Positions 11,298-21,952 of a stretch of 64,000 nucleotides of DNA are shown here, one piece after another (position 1 is the stretch's first letter; the number at the start of each line of letters is the position of its first letter). The notes under the pieces are model-generated. The model ran no database searches. It was not told the DNA's origin and saw nothing but the letters and a program-made list of their open reading frames with translations. Both the position numbers and the translations under genes were made by a program. The DNA is taken from assembly GCA_037127315.1 (NCBI GenBank), contig JBBBDQ010000421.1, positions 1,920,001 to 1,984,000 of the forward strand, written 5' to 3'. Source of the DNA: Ascarosepion bandense. Its lineage: Eukaryota; Mollusca; Cephalopoda; Sepiida; Sepiidae.

Positions 11298-11298
11298 A

Positions 11299-11315
11299 TT
11301 CAGTCAAATGCAAAA

Positions 11316-11365
<50 letters not shown>

Positions 11366-11383
11366 TTTTGCATTTGACTGAAT
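11299..11383. repeat. Foldback: 22-bp arms flanking (TA)n
   Basis: ATTCAGTCAAATGCAAAA on the left and its near-perfect complement TTTTGCATTTGACTGAAT on the right enclose a TA run at 11320-11362, giving one long hairpin. Confidence 0.9.
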
Positions 11384-11386
11384 ATG

Positions 11387-11493
11387 TAGAACACTCTCAG
11401 CTATTGGGCATGTATAATGATAATATACACGCTAAAAAGTCTGCCTCCTTCTACCGAGAGCCCGTAGCTCATAGGTAGAATCGCCGACTGACG

Positions 11494-11497
<4 letters not shown>
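11387..11497 (+). mobile_element. Ribozyme-SINE head without its ribozyme
   Basis: The family leader and box A (CGTAGCTCATAGGTAGAATCG) are present, but the element stops at GACGCCAAT. A (TA)n run at 11498-11530 replaces box B and the hammerhead. Confidence 0.8.
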
Positions 11498-11535
<38 letters not shown>

Positions 11536-11547
11536 TGTGTGCATGCA

Positions 11548-12120
11548 TGTACCATTGTGCAAATTAATTGAAACAACTACTTTAGCAGTAGTTTCTTAAG
11601 TTTCCTTTCTTTTACCATACGTTCCGTTTAGACCCACAGGAATGACAGGGTTTAATCGATTACTATTTTTTCCTCAGATTAGGTCATTTGCAGTGGTGTG
11701 CAGTAATTTGTATCTATATTTCGGGGTGTATAATAAAATTTGCTTGACCTTTAAAAATATTGCGTCATCCGTGATTGCATCAGATTTTTCTCACGCCCAA
11801 ACACTATTGTTTCGACTGTCGATTTGTTGCTTTATGACCATTGCCTGCAATGGACGTTACTCCGAGGAAGCGTACAAAAATTGTAACTGGCAAGCCTTAC
11901 TGAGGGATTGCGGATATTGCTGGCGCCAGCCTTTCAATTGTCAGTCATGTCATCAGGGTGAAGAAACAAACTGGATCCATCAAACCCAAACGTAAATGAA
12001 AATGCAGTCGGAAAAGAAATACAACGCTAAGAGACGACGTACACGTGATCCGGGAAAGTGTGAAAGATTTTAGGAAGACCTTATCTTTTTTGTTTCATTT
12101 AATTTGCACAAGGGTGTATG
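11548..12120 (+). mobile_element. Tc1-like DNA transposon, internally deleted
   Basis: Terminal inverted repeats of about 27 bp (left TTGTGCAAATTAATTGAAAC, right complementary at about 12093-12120) enclose a short remnant. The same TIR end recurs alone at 61.3 kb. The coding remnant at 11855-12090 lies inside. Confidence 0.7.
11855..12090 (+). pseudogene. Tc1-like transposase N-terminal fragment
   Basis: Reading across frames gives VTPRKRTKIVTGK, GIADIAGASLSIVSHVI, KKQTGSIKPKRK and RDDVHVIRESVKDFRKT. This resembles the first helix-turn-helix and the following linker of Tc1-family transposases, which bind the TIR. Frameshifts are present and the second HTH and the catalytic DDE domain are missing, so it is dead. 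Confidence 0.65.
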
Positions 12121-12344
12121 AGGATGGAATGCCAAAGACGATAAAATAACTTGTTGGTTGAATTTAATAAAAATAATTATGAGTTATTGATAATGACTGA
12201 AACAGTAAAAATTCTCGAACAAATACAGAACCAAAAAACGAACTTTTTGCAATTTATGCACACTTTAGATCCAGTTGTGAAGCAAATTATTAAAGTATTG
12301 GAAAATAGAATAAAAACTAAGCAGATCCCGTTAGATGAATTCAG

Positions 12345-12527
12345 TATCTACTGGCGTATGACACATCATACGCTAAAAGTCCGCCTCCTTATACCGAGCG
12401 CCCATAGCCCAGAGACAAAATCGGCGACTGACGCCAATTCAGTCGTGTTTCAATTCTGGGTAAAAGCAATCGGATGTCTAACCGTACTGATGAGCTGTGA
12501 TACAGCGAAACAGATCTGTCTGCGTAT

Positions 12528-12531
<4 letters not shown>
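12345..12531 (+). mobile_element. Hammerhead-ribozyme SINE, copy 3
   Basis: 5'-truncated copy with leader (GTCCGCCTCCTTATACCGAG), tRNA-like boxes (CCCATAGCCCAGAGACAAAA, GTGTTTCAATTCTGGG) and ribozyme. It ends in a (TA)n tail (12532-12566). Confidence 0.8.
12474..12531 (+). ncRNA. Hammerhead ribozyme family I, intact core
   Basis: CTGATGA, stem II GCTGT/ACAGC, GAAAC and ACAGATCTGT are intact. Stem I carries TGCGT instead of TGCGG, introducing one mismatch with CCGTA. Confidence 0.8.

Positions 12532-12566
<35 letters not shown>
12532..12566. repeat. (TA)n array
   Basis: Direct continuation of the ribozyme element's 3' end. Confidence 0.9.
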
Positions 12567-12569
<3 letters not shown>

Positions 12570-12873
12570 GTAAATTCAGATAAAACTTAGTGGGGAAATA
12601 GCCATTTTCGACATGTCATTTTAAGGCATGCATTCTTCGACTCCTTCTAAACAAAGAATGAAGAAAATTCTAAGCCCAGAGGTTAGTTTAGGCAAAGGAA
12701 GAGGCTGGGATGCATTGGTTTTTCTTTGGGTTGGGTTCTGGGAAGGAGCTAGAAGTAATTCTTCCTTAGTAGTGGGAGGTATGTGGCCTGACCCTAGCGT
12801 TAGCAGGGGAAGTGGTGTGGAGGTAACTGCCAGGTCAACTTTAAGAAAATATATAACTGCCAGGTCAATTTCA

Positions 12874-12933
<60 letters not shown>

Positions 12934-13384
12934 GAAGGTGAAAAAACAGATAGATTAAAACCCACTGGCCATACATTTACTTTTATAAAGAGTGCACAAT
13001 ACAAAGTAGAGCTTAATATTGTAATTTGTTATTACAATGGTTTATAAAAGCATTATATCACTACACAAAATTGTTCATGTTTCAGAACAATTCTGTTTTT
13101 CTTCGGGTGATATTTTAAAATAAATGATGAAAATGATTTATTTAGAAAATATAAGATTTTATATTAGATGAATACTATATTATAAGATAATTTATGGCTG
13201 TTTATAAAATTATGGAATGGTATTTGGAGAATATGCTTGCATATATTGTTCCATTAAAAGTGAGAATTAGGTTGAACTATGAAGATTTGGGTTGCGATAG
13301 AAAACAAAGTAGCATTATGTCATGGCATGACACGTTTTAATTTTGGTATTTCTGAGATGACATAGTATTTACATTATACGGACT
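12567..13384. other. No gene; contains (TA)n at 12878-12930
   Basis: Apart from the long TA array nothing is recognised. The open frames crossing it are TA-repeat translations. Confidence 0.5.
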
Positions 13385-13400
13385 ATTGTCCTCATCTTGT

Positions 13401-13455
13401 TTGACATTTGTACGACGTTTCGGCCGTTGTACGCTCCGGCCTTCTTCAGGTGCTA
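13401..13455 (-). ncRNA. PLE-type hammerhead-like motif
   Basis: Minus strand: CACCTGAAGAAGGCCG, a loop, CGGCC, GAAACGTCG. The catalytic CTGAAGA and GAAA boxes flank a 5-bp GGCCG/CGGCC stem II. A minimal stem III (AC..GT) is possible, as in PLE hammerheads. Stem I pairing is weak. Confidence 0.5.
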
Positions 13456-14164
13456 GGAATTTGGAAACGATCCCTTTTATTACGATCACTGGGGTATAGC
13501 ATTCTAATTAATTGCGCGAAGCCTCTTTCTGGTAGTCATGAGTTATGTCCCTCTAATCCAATTCTCCAAGCTACTTGTTCATCACTGCTGTAGCCTGGTA
13601 TTGAACTCACAAGAACTGGAACTAACCAACGTCTATATATACTGGGCCAAGTACAAGAACAACTGAATTTCTGGGACTTATAAGTCTAATGTTCAGTAAC
13701 AAATTTTACCAGAGTTCATATTGCAATTTTCGATGTTAATGGTTTTCTTTTGTAATTTTTTTGTTAATGGTTTTCTCTAGTATTTTTTACCAGAGCTCAT
13801 ATTGAGATTTTTGACACTAATGATTTTCTCTGGCATTCCGTATTACTGGTTCCCATATTGTATTCATCTGTATACTTATTCGGCTTAGGAGTTTTTTTGT
13901 AGCCTAGCATATATGCTGATTCCTTAAGTTTACGTAGTTTCCTGTGGTGTTCTTTATCTATTATTTCAACTTCATCCTATGTGGGGCGGTGATCCCCTTT
14001 CTCCCAGAAACCAAAATCTTTTGAGTATTCTTGTAAGTTTTGGAATAATTCTATTTGTTCATTAATGATGTAGTTGGGAAAATATTCTTAACTAATGTTT
14101 GTTTTCTGTGTTTTAGTTTGCTCCAAAACATTCATTTAAAGGAGGAATATTGAAGCAGTCTATT

Positions 14165-14282
14165 TAAGTGGTGTAATAGTTCTTGTCTCGCTAGAATCTA
14201 TTAAACCTGAGTAGTGAGTTAGATCCTCACGAGGTGTTCCAAAATTTCGGCCTTGTGCCACATCTAAGTGGTGCTTAGAAAA
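14165..14282 (+). mobile_element. tRNA-derived SINE family S7, inserted in PLE-2
   Basis: AGTGGTGTAATAGTTC (box A) and GTGAGTTAGATCCTCAC (box B), then a tail with CTTGTGCCACATCTAAG..TGCTTAG shared in part with 16.95 and 23.1 kb. Confidence 0.5.
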
Positions 14283-14664
14283 TCACCTGTTTAAGAAGTG
14301 CGTTATTACTGATATCTTATAACTTTCCCGGTATTGGCTATTAAATTTAATAAGGCAAGGTTTTTTTTTATACAGATAAATGATAATTCGTTAGTTTTTA
14401 GCTATATATTGGCGTTAAGAAACGGGATTTTGTTATTGTCCATTAGTTCATAGGTAAATTTCAGAGAGGTGTTATTTTTAAAATTTAATTTTAGATTTAC
14501 AATTTCGTCCATTTTTTTTTTTTTTTACCAAAACAAAGATGTCGTTATCGTACCTAGTGTAACTTAAATATTGGGTTTGTCAGTTATTTTAAACACTTTG
14601 TTTTCGATATAGGACATGTAAAAATTCAAGAAAGTAGGACATATTGAGTCCCAACATTTCTAAC

Positions 14665-15025
14665 TCTAAACTTATTTATAAATGGAACTTTGTGTGTGTG
14701 TGTGTGTCCGTTACCTATAGACTCCGAAACGGCTGAACCGATTTTCTTGAAAATTTACACAGTTGTACTATAAGCGTCTGCGAGTGTTCTTAGCTAGATG
14801 TTGTGTCGAGGTACCACCGATAAATATCGAAAATCGATAATCGAAAAAAATCGGGTTATCGAAGGAGTGGTCCGATTTTAATCAAATTTGATACATTCAT
14901 AGACAAAGACATAAGAAACGATATTCAGAAGTTTCAAGGTTGCAGTTCTTACAATAGTGCAGAAAATCGATAATATATATATAAAAGCGTTCATTACACC
15001 CGAACAACGCCGGGCTATACTGCTA

Positions 15026-15026
<1 letters not shown>
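14665..15026 (+). mobile_element. Helitron-like non-autonomous element
   Basis: The 5' end is TCTAAACTTATTTATAAATG and the 3' end is AACGCCGGGCTATACTGCTAG, giving a terminal CTAG followed by host T. No terminal inverted repeat is seen. The same family lies on minus at 53492-54001. Helitrons typically have 5'-TC and CTRR-3' ends with a 3' hairpin; the 5' flank here is C rather than A. Confidence 0.55.
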
Positions 15027-15074
<48 letters not shown>

Positions 15075-15126
15075 AACAAAATTGTGGAACTCGTAGGTTT
15101 TTTAACCTGCTGTTCATGCATTTACT

Positions 15127-15182
<56 letters not shown>
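15027..15182. repeat. (TA)n and (GA)n arrays
   Basis: TA at 15027-15072 and 15126-15152, then GA at 15153-15180. Confidence 0.9.
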
Positions 15183-15184
<2 letters not shown>

Positions 15185-16515
15185 AGAGCTTGTATATCTT
15201 GAGGTTTCTAAAACAAAACAAAATGATTCATTGTAAGAGATTGACCTATGTGTACTCTAAAATTAATTCTACATTGTTTCTGGGGAGTTTGTTTTTTATT
15301 GTTTGGTTGCGCTAATTTTGCTTTTTCTTGACACAATACAATCATTTAATGAAATACTTTTTTTGTCAAAAATAGTGTTCCTTTCCTTTCGAAAGAAGTG
15401 ACACAGGAGAAAACTTCTCGGTTTTCTAGATGAACGCTTCCGTCTCTCAAGTGGGTTTAAAACTTAACTTTTGTTGAACGAATTGCAGTCCATGGAGTTT
15501 TATTTCGTGATAATCGAAAGGCTATTCGGTGCATTTTTCTTTTTTGTTAAAATGTCAACATTCTAGTGCCGTATGAGTGAGGCATCTCAGAACTAGTTGA
15601 TTTGGAAGAAAAATTAAAACTCGACAACCGTTTATCAAACATACTGAAAAAAAAAAACAAAAACAAACAAACAAAAAAACAAAAAACAAAACAGTGGCTA
15701 TTTATCGCCCGCTCATTAAGTCATTTTTCAAAACGAACGAATTGAATTAAAAATCGTATTCTGACATTTTTTTGTTTAAATTTTACAAATAGAGTTAAAT
15801 TAAATTTACTGATCATCAATTATTTTCCCCCGAAGCCAGTTAATTCTGACCAGTCATTACTAATTCATAAATATCATTTCTTTTTGTTTTCTATTTATCA
15901 TTTTTTTTTAATTCGTTCCTGATATTAATTTTGTCGTTGTTGTTCAGGAAGTTTAGTTCACTTGCTTTGTTAAAAAATGTTCGTGATAAGTATTTGGTAT
16001 TTGGTATTTCCAGTTTTACTTTTCCTTGACAAAATGCCAGACGGAACAACTGAAATAAGATAAGCCAAAGTTTTTTTTTTTAATGAAAATCTGAACTGGT
16101 TATTTGCTAAAACAATTTGATTAGTACTTCTGACTCGTATCAAATAATCTCGAGTCGTAACTGATTTCAGAGTGTGGAATTTCGACATCTGTTTTTGCCT
16201 CACCTTAGCTAAACATGCACAGTACATTAAGTCAAGTTCAGGTTTGGAGTTGTGTTTGCATAACCCCGTTTGGCTAAATACGCAGTCTCACTTTACCAGC
16301 CTTTGTGAGTAACAAGACCACCTCCAGCAACAACATCGAGGAAGAAACAAGGAAAGTAAAATTTGTTAGAGAAGAAATTACCTCTTTACTGAGGTGCAAT
16401 GTGACAATTGCGTTTCTGTTTTATTTTTATAATGCAACATCGAATGTACATAATGGGAGTAAAAAAGGAGTGAATTGTCTGGTTCCATTGCCTTTACTTT
16501 TTGGCATAGTATCCG
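15183..16515. other. No feature recognised
   Basis: A+T-rich, with an A/C-rich low-complexity patch at 15650-15695; no supported gene. Confidence 0.5.
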
Positions 16516-16517
16516 AG

Positions 16518-16805
16518 TATGTGCGTTATGGTACAGTGGATATCGGCTCGGAACGAGAAATCGGGGAGCCGAGTTCGAATTCCAGTTGAATCCATTGTAT
16601 TCACTTACGCGCAAATAATCCGTCTCTTCCTTCCAGTTATGGGCTAAATAGCAGGACAGATTGGGTTCTATAGCCTTGGTCGGCAACCAGTCTACCGCAG
16701 AAAGCAATAGCAACCTACTGCGGGATAATCTTCTGCCCAGTCAGTCGTGTCTCTTTCGAGACATGATCGCCCAAGTGTGTATCACGTATGGCATTTTAAT
16801 TGATC
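16518..16805 (+). mobile_element. tRNA-derived SINE, family S1 (copy 2)
   Basis: tRNA-like head (GGTACAGTGGATATCGGC; GAGTTCGAATTCCAG) followed by the conserved S1 body (AGCCTTGGTCGGCAACCAGT; ATGATCGCCCAAG) to about 16804. The 3' tail is decayed. Confidence 0.8.
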
Positions 16806-16939
16806 CGAGTATAGCGCTGATTCTATTCCTCATTATAATGTGAGAGTTATTCTTCTTTTGTTGCAATACATCATGATATCATTCTATTAAAGAATAGTAA
16901 GTTTCTAAGCATAGCTTAAATGTGGCACAAGCCAGAAAT

Positions 16940-17035
16940 AAAGAACACGCAATGAGGATCAAACTAACTACTCGGTCGTAATTGATCTAGCAAAACTAGC
17001 TTGTTAACCATTACACCACTCCGAGGTCAGTCCTC
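16940..17035 (-). mobile_element. tRNA-derived SINE family S7
   Basis: Minus: GGAGTGGTGTAATGGTTAAC and TTAGTTTGATCCTCATTG as box A and box B, then a TTCTGGCTTGTGCCACATTT segment shared with the 14.2-kb copy. Confidence 0.5.
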
Positions 17036-17339
17036 AAAAGGCATGAGGGTGGAAATTTCGCACGATAAACAGAATGATTGTGACTGGCTTACTCTATAAC
17101 TCGGTTTGACTGGACAGTCCCGGTTTTGAGGGTTCTGACCTGGGGATATAAAATATCAGTACTTTATTGAGCGTGTCTGTCTGCGTGTGTTAGTTCTGAA
17201 TATTAATAGGTGCTGGGTCATGAATGTTGATTGATTGATGTGTGTTTTACGGTTTATTAATACTTTGTGGGTTACTTCAAGCTGAAAAATATTTTGGGTT
17301 GTAAAAATCGTTATTTAAAACATTTTTTTGACTGAATAT

Positions 17340-17530
17340 TATGAGAAATCATAGACCAAGTTCGAAGTCCAGTCGGGTTTGTTACATTCACTTGCACGCA
17401 AATATCTTTCGGTAAATAAATCGTTCCTTCACCCAACCATGAGCTATATAGTACGACTCGTAATCGGAAAAAAAATCATTGTTATTTGCCAAAAGAATAT
17501 TAATGAAATATTAACTGAAAGAATATTCTT
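17340..17530 (+). mobile_element. Degenerate S1-related SINE
   Basis: A box B-like GTTCGAAGTCCAGTCGGG, the S1-type CATTCACTTGCACGCAAATA and a tail (GAAAAAAAAATCATTGTTAT) shared with 54.27 kb define this fragment. Confidence 0.5.
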
Positions 17531-18030
17531 ATAATCCAAAAAATATTTCGGTTCACATAATTCACAAAAGACAAAACAAAACAAAACAAAAAAAAAACAA
17601 CAACAAAAAACAAAACAATCATTGATCACAAAATAATTTTTTAACGCTACATGTGAAAAGAAAATCTAATGTAACTTTTTAGCTACATGGTACATTATTG
17701 GACCAAATACAAGCAGCGTCTTGAATACTTATGCCAGTAACACTATTTCCCGCCGTTATATATACGTTTTTGTTTGGTTTAATACAACGGAGAGAGAGAA
17801 ATTAATATTAGTGATATTGTTAGTTGAGTTTTATTGTAATTTGCGATGTGAGCTTACGTAAAAAAAAAAAGAAAATATTTTTTAATATTATCATGTACTT
17901 GTAAAATCCGGGGTATATAGAAATTGGCTGATGATTGGGAAAAAAGAGAAAAATATAATTTTTCTTATTTTTCGTGTTCGAAACGAATTGTTTTGGGCCA
18001 GTTAAAAGTTGTAATATGGAAGTAGCCATA
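17531..18030. other. No feature recognised
   Basis: An A/C-rich stretch at 17570-17620; nothing coding. Confidence 0.5.
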
Positions 18031-18700
18031 ACAAAATGTCAGGATTTCTTTGATGAAGTCAGGTAGGGTTAGATCCTCAACAATTATTCTTGGGACGTAT
18101 ACTAAAATCGAGAAACCTGGGAATGATGTAATAAAAAGAAAGAAGACAGAAAGACATTACTTCATGTGAGCTGTTGATATTTCATTCGTCGAGCCATGGC
18201 TTCGCGCAAATCGTGGGTGTGGAAAATAATCTCATTGGTCAAAAGCTTTGAGTCGGCTAGATCCCCCAAGAGGATTGGGGATGGCTATAAAAATGGAGAC
18301 TCAGCGAGAAAAAATCAGTTGAGAGAGAGAGATTTTCAGGCGACAAGGATAAAACAACCCCACACCGCCACCGTCACGACGCCCTGTTATTTGGCTGTTT
18401 GTGTGAAAATTGATAAAGGCCGAAGAGACGTGTTTTTTATCTGGAGAATTGACAGCCTGAATATTTTTTAAAAATATTGAAAAGCTCTGATATTTTTAAA
18501 CTTGGAAAAGACATTTTTATTTGATGATTGAAAGCTCTGATATTTTTAAACAAATCCTCTCTCCGTTTTAAACTCACATTCCGACAATTGTACTTTCCGC
18601 TTTTGTAATTAATTATTTTTTGTTATTATAAAGACTTTCTTTCGTACTCATACAGGTGTCTTTGAACTTATTCATTTATTTAATTTTGTTTTTTTTGGTG
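18030..18700 (+). promoter_or_regulatory. Possible LTR or Pol II promoter-like stretch
   Basis: A TATA box (GGCTATAAAAATGGAG, about 18281-18296) lies in a GC-richer segment, followed by a tandemly repeated GAAAGCTCTGATATTTTTAA (18480-18550) and a possible polyadenylation signal region near 18625. TTGGTGTCGTGATTATT at about 18696 could be a primer-binding site. No second LTR or gag-pol is present, so solo LTR is only an inference. Confidence 0.3.
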
Positions 18701-19640
18701 TCGTGATTATTTTATTTTAACCACAAGTGTACACAAGTGTCCGGTCTGGATCTGGTAGAAATACGCCTACCGAGTTTACACAATGTGACTTTCTGAGATC
18801 AAATCACAACGTGGGCAGTAGGTTCGTTGTTGTAATAGTCATCTTGAGGACCAGCTTCTGTGACGAGATCATCACGACTAGCGGCCCAAAATCGTCGACA
18901 TAACTGGTACCGTTTCGACATCATCGAAAGTTTTTAACTTATAAAATAAGTGTGTCAGTTCAAATAATTTTCTGGTAGTAAATTTTATACAAGTTTATGA
19001 TGTACTGAATATGTAATGTAATGAATATGCATACGTCTTGGTTCTCCCTCACAGTAATATGATTGGCTGGTGTCAGCCATAAATACAGACTAAGGCGAGG
19101 GCGGAGATAGGTCTACGGCTATAGGTCTACGTCTATTGACTACGCCTATTGCATAAGCCTATGTCTCAGCATACTGCATGCGACTACGATGAGTACCGGT
19201 CCATTACGGCTACTTACTGGATTGTCCTACTCGGTTACATTTGCCCAAACCGCGAAGCTACTTCGAATAATACATATATCCCTTTCCGGGACATATAAAT
19301 TTAATAACCGTGATGGTCCTGATAATAGTACTGGAAAATGTTCGAAATATTATAAGCATAGACAATTCTTCCTCTCAAAATGGATTAAAAACAAAAAAAA
19401 AAACCTAAAATTATCGAAAAGCGGTAAGAACCCACTACGATGAATAAATGTCGAAAGCATCTGATATTGAATATAAATAGCTCCCAAAATACATCCCTCG
19501 ATAAGCTTCGGAACAGTGGTGTTGTGAATATAAAAACTTGTTAAATATGTGCCACTGTCACCTAGTAGTGGTGGGTTCAATCCATAGATTTGGTGGGCTA
19601 ATGATTATATCACGTTGTTCTTTACAGTCACCGTAAGTTG
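18701..19640. other. No gene; second promoter-like patch at 19055-19160
   Basis: GATTGGCTGG followed by ATAAATACAG and a repetitive ACGGCTATAGGTCTACG stretch could be another LTR-like promoter. Otherwise nothing. Confidence 0.3.
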
Positions 19641-19646
19641 CCGTAA

Positions 19647-19815
19647 GCTTGACTGTGCGAATAGTGTACTGGATAACGCCTCGCGATTTGAAATCGGAGA
19701 GTCGAGTTCCAGTTCCTGTCGTGTTCGTTGCATTCTCTTCCGCGCAAATACCATTGGGTAAGGTATGAACCCATCTCTTCTTCCCTCCAGATTTTTAAGG
19801 AAATCATTAAAATAA
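19647..19815 (+). mobile_element. Degenerate S1-related SINE
   Basis: The head AATAGTGTACTGGATAACGC and box B-like CGAGTTCCAGTTCCTG precede the S1-type segment (CATTCTCTTCCGCGCAAATA, GGGTAAGGTATGAACCC). Confidence 0.6.
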
Positions 19816-20039
19816 AAGAAAATCTTACAATCTAAAATTTTCGGGCTTTGAATAATCTGAAACGGATGATAGGCAGTAAATACAAATCAATCAATAAACC
19901 CTCTGTCATCTCAGGGATGAAATAACGCAATAATCAGCAGGTACCAATGTCAGCTAAACTATGGAAATCTGATGATAATAAAATAGTGCTTAGGATTTAT
20001 TGGTTTGTTACAGCTTATCAATCATGTGCGGATTATTGT

Positions 20040-20880
20040 AAGTTTATATTTAAACATATATTGTTAAATATAACAGACAATGATTGTCTATTATGTTTAA
20101 TCACAAGCCGTTCTAAACATTGTATCCTAGGTTTAATTTCTGGTGAGAATAAAAACAAAGATTGTCCAACATTTGGATATTTTTTAAAACACTGGTCCTT
20201 GATCTAAGCTTTTGTCTCACGTAGACCATCTTCAGAGTGCTTGTGTGGACATTAACGCAAAGATATTCATCATAAAAAATGATATTTTGTTATGTTGACA
20301 GAAAATTGCTATGCTACGATAATGGTCACGGAACAGTAGACGCAGATCGTAAATTCGTGATGCGGTTCTATGACGTCATACCACGTGAATGACCGAAATA
20401 TTAACAACAGAACCATATGGGTAGATACAATGTAATGTATTGTGACTAGTTTTAAATGTAATTTTATTGAGTGTAGGTTGCTTTGCTTTAATGTAGATGG
20501 CCTTCAGTATCGGAAGAATCTTTTTACTGTGTGTATGTGTGAGTATTGTTGTTATCGACTAATATTTTTCGAATAATACGTAGAAGGTTATGTTTTCTAA
20601 GAAATATTTCTTAATAGAACTATTATCAGAAAGGTGACAGGTAAGTCTACGGGAGAGCGTGGTTGTAGTAAAACCAATATATGTATTATAAGTATCAGAA
20701 ATACAGTCTCTGAGCTGGCATGTAAATTGATACACTGCAATGCTTTTTTGTAGAAGATTTAGTTGCGCAATTGTAGGGCTATTAGAGACTATGAGGTCAA
20801 TTGCTTTAAATTTTTTATAATATATGATGCGCTTAATTAGTTTAATATTAATAATGGATTTAAGATCAAACTACGTTTTA
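20040..20880 (-). pseudogene. Penelope-like element PLE-1: GIY-YIG domain plus 3' end
   Basis: Minus-strand translation from 20880 gives IINIKLIKRIIYYKKFKAI, AVYQFTCQLRDC, TYNTYIGFTTTTLSRRLTCH and SSIKKYFLEN, then in another frame LKAIYIKAKQPTLNKITFKT. This is the linker, Cys motif and GIY-YIG nuclease that end PLE ORFs; YQFT and YIG are the signature positions. Beyond the stop the 3' region (20240-20050) matches the terminal repeats at 51.5-52.0 and 61.4 kb and carries a hammerhead-like motif. At least one frameshift; RT not found upstream. Confidence 0.7.
20201..20240 (-). ncRNA. PLE-type hammerhead-like motif, degenerate
   Basis: CTCTGAAGATGGTCTACGTG then AGACAAAAGC. Box CTGAAGA is intact, stem II is GTCT/AGAC, but GAAA reads CAAAA. 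Confidence 0.4.
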
Positions 20881-21039
20881 TATATACGAGTGGGCCCGAC
20901 CCGTAAAAAATGACGGCAAAATATTTATACTGATATGCCGTGTAAAATGACAGAACATATATATTGATGTATCTATTATTCAGTATCTTACATTAAATTA
21001 TGAGAAAAAAAAATTAATAAAAACTTTCTGACAGTGACA

Positions 21040-21042
<3 letters not shown>

Positions 21043-21101
<59 letters not shown>
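21043..21101. repeat. (TA)n array
   Basis: Pure TA run. Confidence 0.95.
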
Positions 21102-21104
<3 letters not shown>

Positions 21105-21202
21105 AGTAAATAAAGAACGAAGAAAGTATGAACAACATTCAAAACATTAATTTAAAACAGTGGTCAATATAGAAATAGAGCTATGAATATCTATTATAAG
21201 TT

Positions 21203-21325
21203 ATAGTTTAGAACATGTACAAATTATAATTTACTACAAAAGTATACATTTTGTTTCGACATCGAAACAAAAAACAAAATGTACAAATGTAGTAAATTAT
21301 AATTTTTACATGTTCTAAACTATAA
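21203..21325. repeat. Near-perfect palindrome derived from a PLE end
   Basis: The left arm starts TTATAGTTTAGAACATGTAC and the right arm ends ACATGTTCTAAACTATAA. The centre contains GACATCGAAACAAAA, the 3' half of a family III hammerhead. The tail GTACATGTTCTAAA is shared with 52.2 and 53.3 kb. Confidence 0.85.
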
Positions 21326-21333
<8 letters not shown>

Positions 21334-21384
<51 letters not shown>

Positions 21385-21406
21385 ATAATCTTTATTATAG
21401 TAGAGA

Positions 21407-21455
<49 letters not shown>
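21334..21455. repeat. Two (TA)n arrays
   Basis: TA at 21334-21375 and 21410-21455, separated by a short (CA)n and unique sequence. Confidence 0.95.
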
Positions 21456-21458
<3 letters not shown>

Positions 21459-21597
21459 TTCACTACTCGACAACATAAAACTCAGCAAGAGCTTTCATAA
21501 CTGGTAGTAAAGTTTAATAACTGGTAGTAAAGAGAATGAACTGAACCGACGTTTCCTTGCTATTGTCTCTCTCTCTACATGAGGGTAACAGGAACGA

Positions 21598-21606
21598 TAT
21601 ATATAA

Positions 21607-21658
<52 letters not shown>
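21598..21658. repeat. (TA)n array
   Basis: Interrupted TA run abutting the ribozyme SINE that follows. Confidence 0.9.
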
Positions 21659-21660
<2 letters not shown>

Positions 21661-21888
21661 GCATCGTTCATTCAGCAATGAATTAGAACACTCTCAGCTA
21701 TTGGACGTGTATAATGATAATATACACGCTAAAACGTCTGCCTCCTTCCACCGAGCGCCCGTAGCTCAGAGGTAGAATCGACGACTGACGCCAATTCGGT
21801 CGGGTTTCAATCCTGGCTTAAAAAGCAATCGGAGTCTAACCGTACCGATGAGCTGTGATACAGCGAAACAGATCTGTCTGCGGATGAC

Positions 21889-21889
<1 letters not shown>
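21661..21889 (+). mobile_element. Hammerhead-ribozyme SINE, copy 4
   Basis: Near-complete head and ribozyme unit: GCATCGTTCATTCAGCAATG leader, GCCCGTAGCTCAGAGGTAGA box A, CGGGTTTCAATCCTGG box B, then the hammerhead. It is flanked on both sides by (TA)n (21598-21658 and 21888-21948). Confidence 0.85.
21833..21889 (+). ncRNA. Hammerhead ribozyme family I, core mutated
   Basis: All helices are intact but the core reads CCGATGA instead of CTGATGA (U4 to C), which should abolish cleavage. Confidence 0.75.

Positions 21890-21948
<59 letters not shown>
21890..21948. repeat. (TA)n array
   Basis: Continues directly from the ribozyme element's 3' end. Confidence 0.9.

Positions 21949-21952
<4 letters not shown>

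Larger units (their letters stand above)
13385..14660 (-). pseudogene. Penelope-like element PLE-2: RT, GIY-YIG remnant, ribozyme
   Basis: On the minus strand, RT palm remnants at 14655-14390 read NFYMSYIENKVFKITDKPN, then YDNDIFVLVKKKKMDEIV (the position of the PLE YxDD motif, here YDND) and FTYELMDNNKIPFLNANI, then a motif like YLN..YREKY. After a SINE interruption, 14120-13830 reads KQIELFQNLQEYSKDFGFW, DEVEIIDKEHHRKLRKLKES and PNKYTDEYNMG, matching the C-terminal part of the PLE GIY-YIG endonuclease region. Downstream at 13455-13401 is a hammerhead-like motif, as known for PLE terminal repeats. Stops and frameshifts are present throughout. Confidence 0.65.

Noticed and set aside
18196..18471. 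91-codon open frame as a gene
   Set aside because: It lies across a TATA-containing, LTR-like stretch and has no known domain; more likely non-coding.
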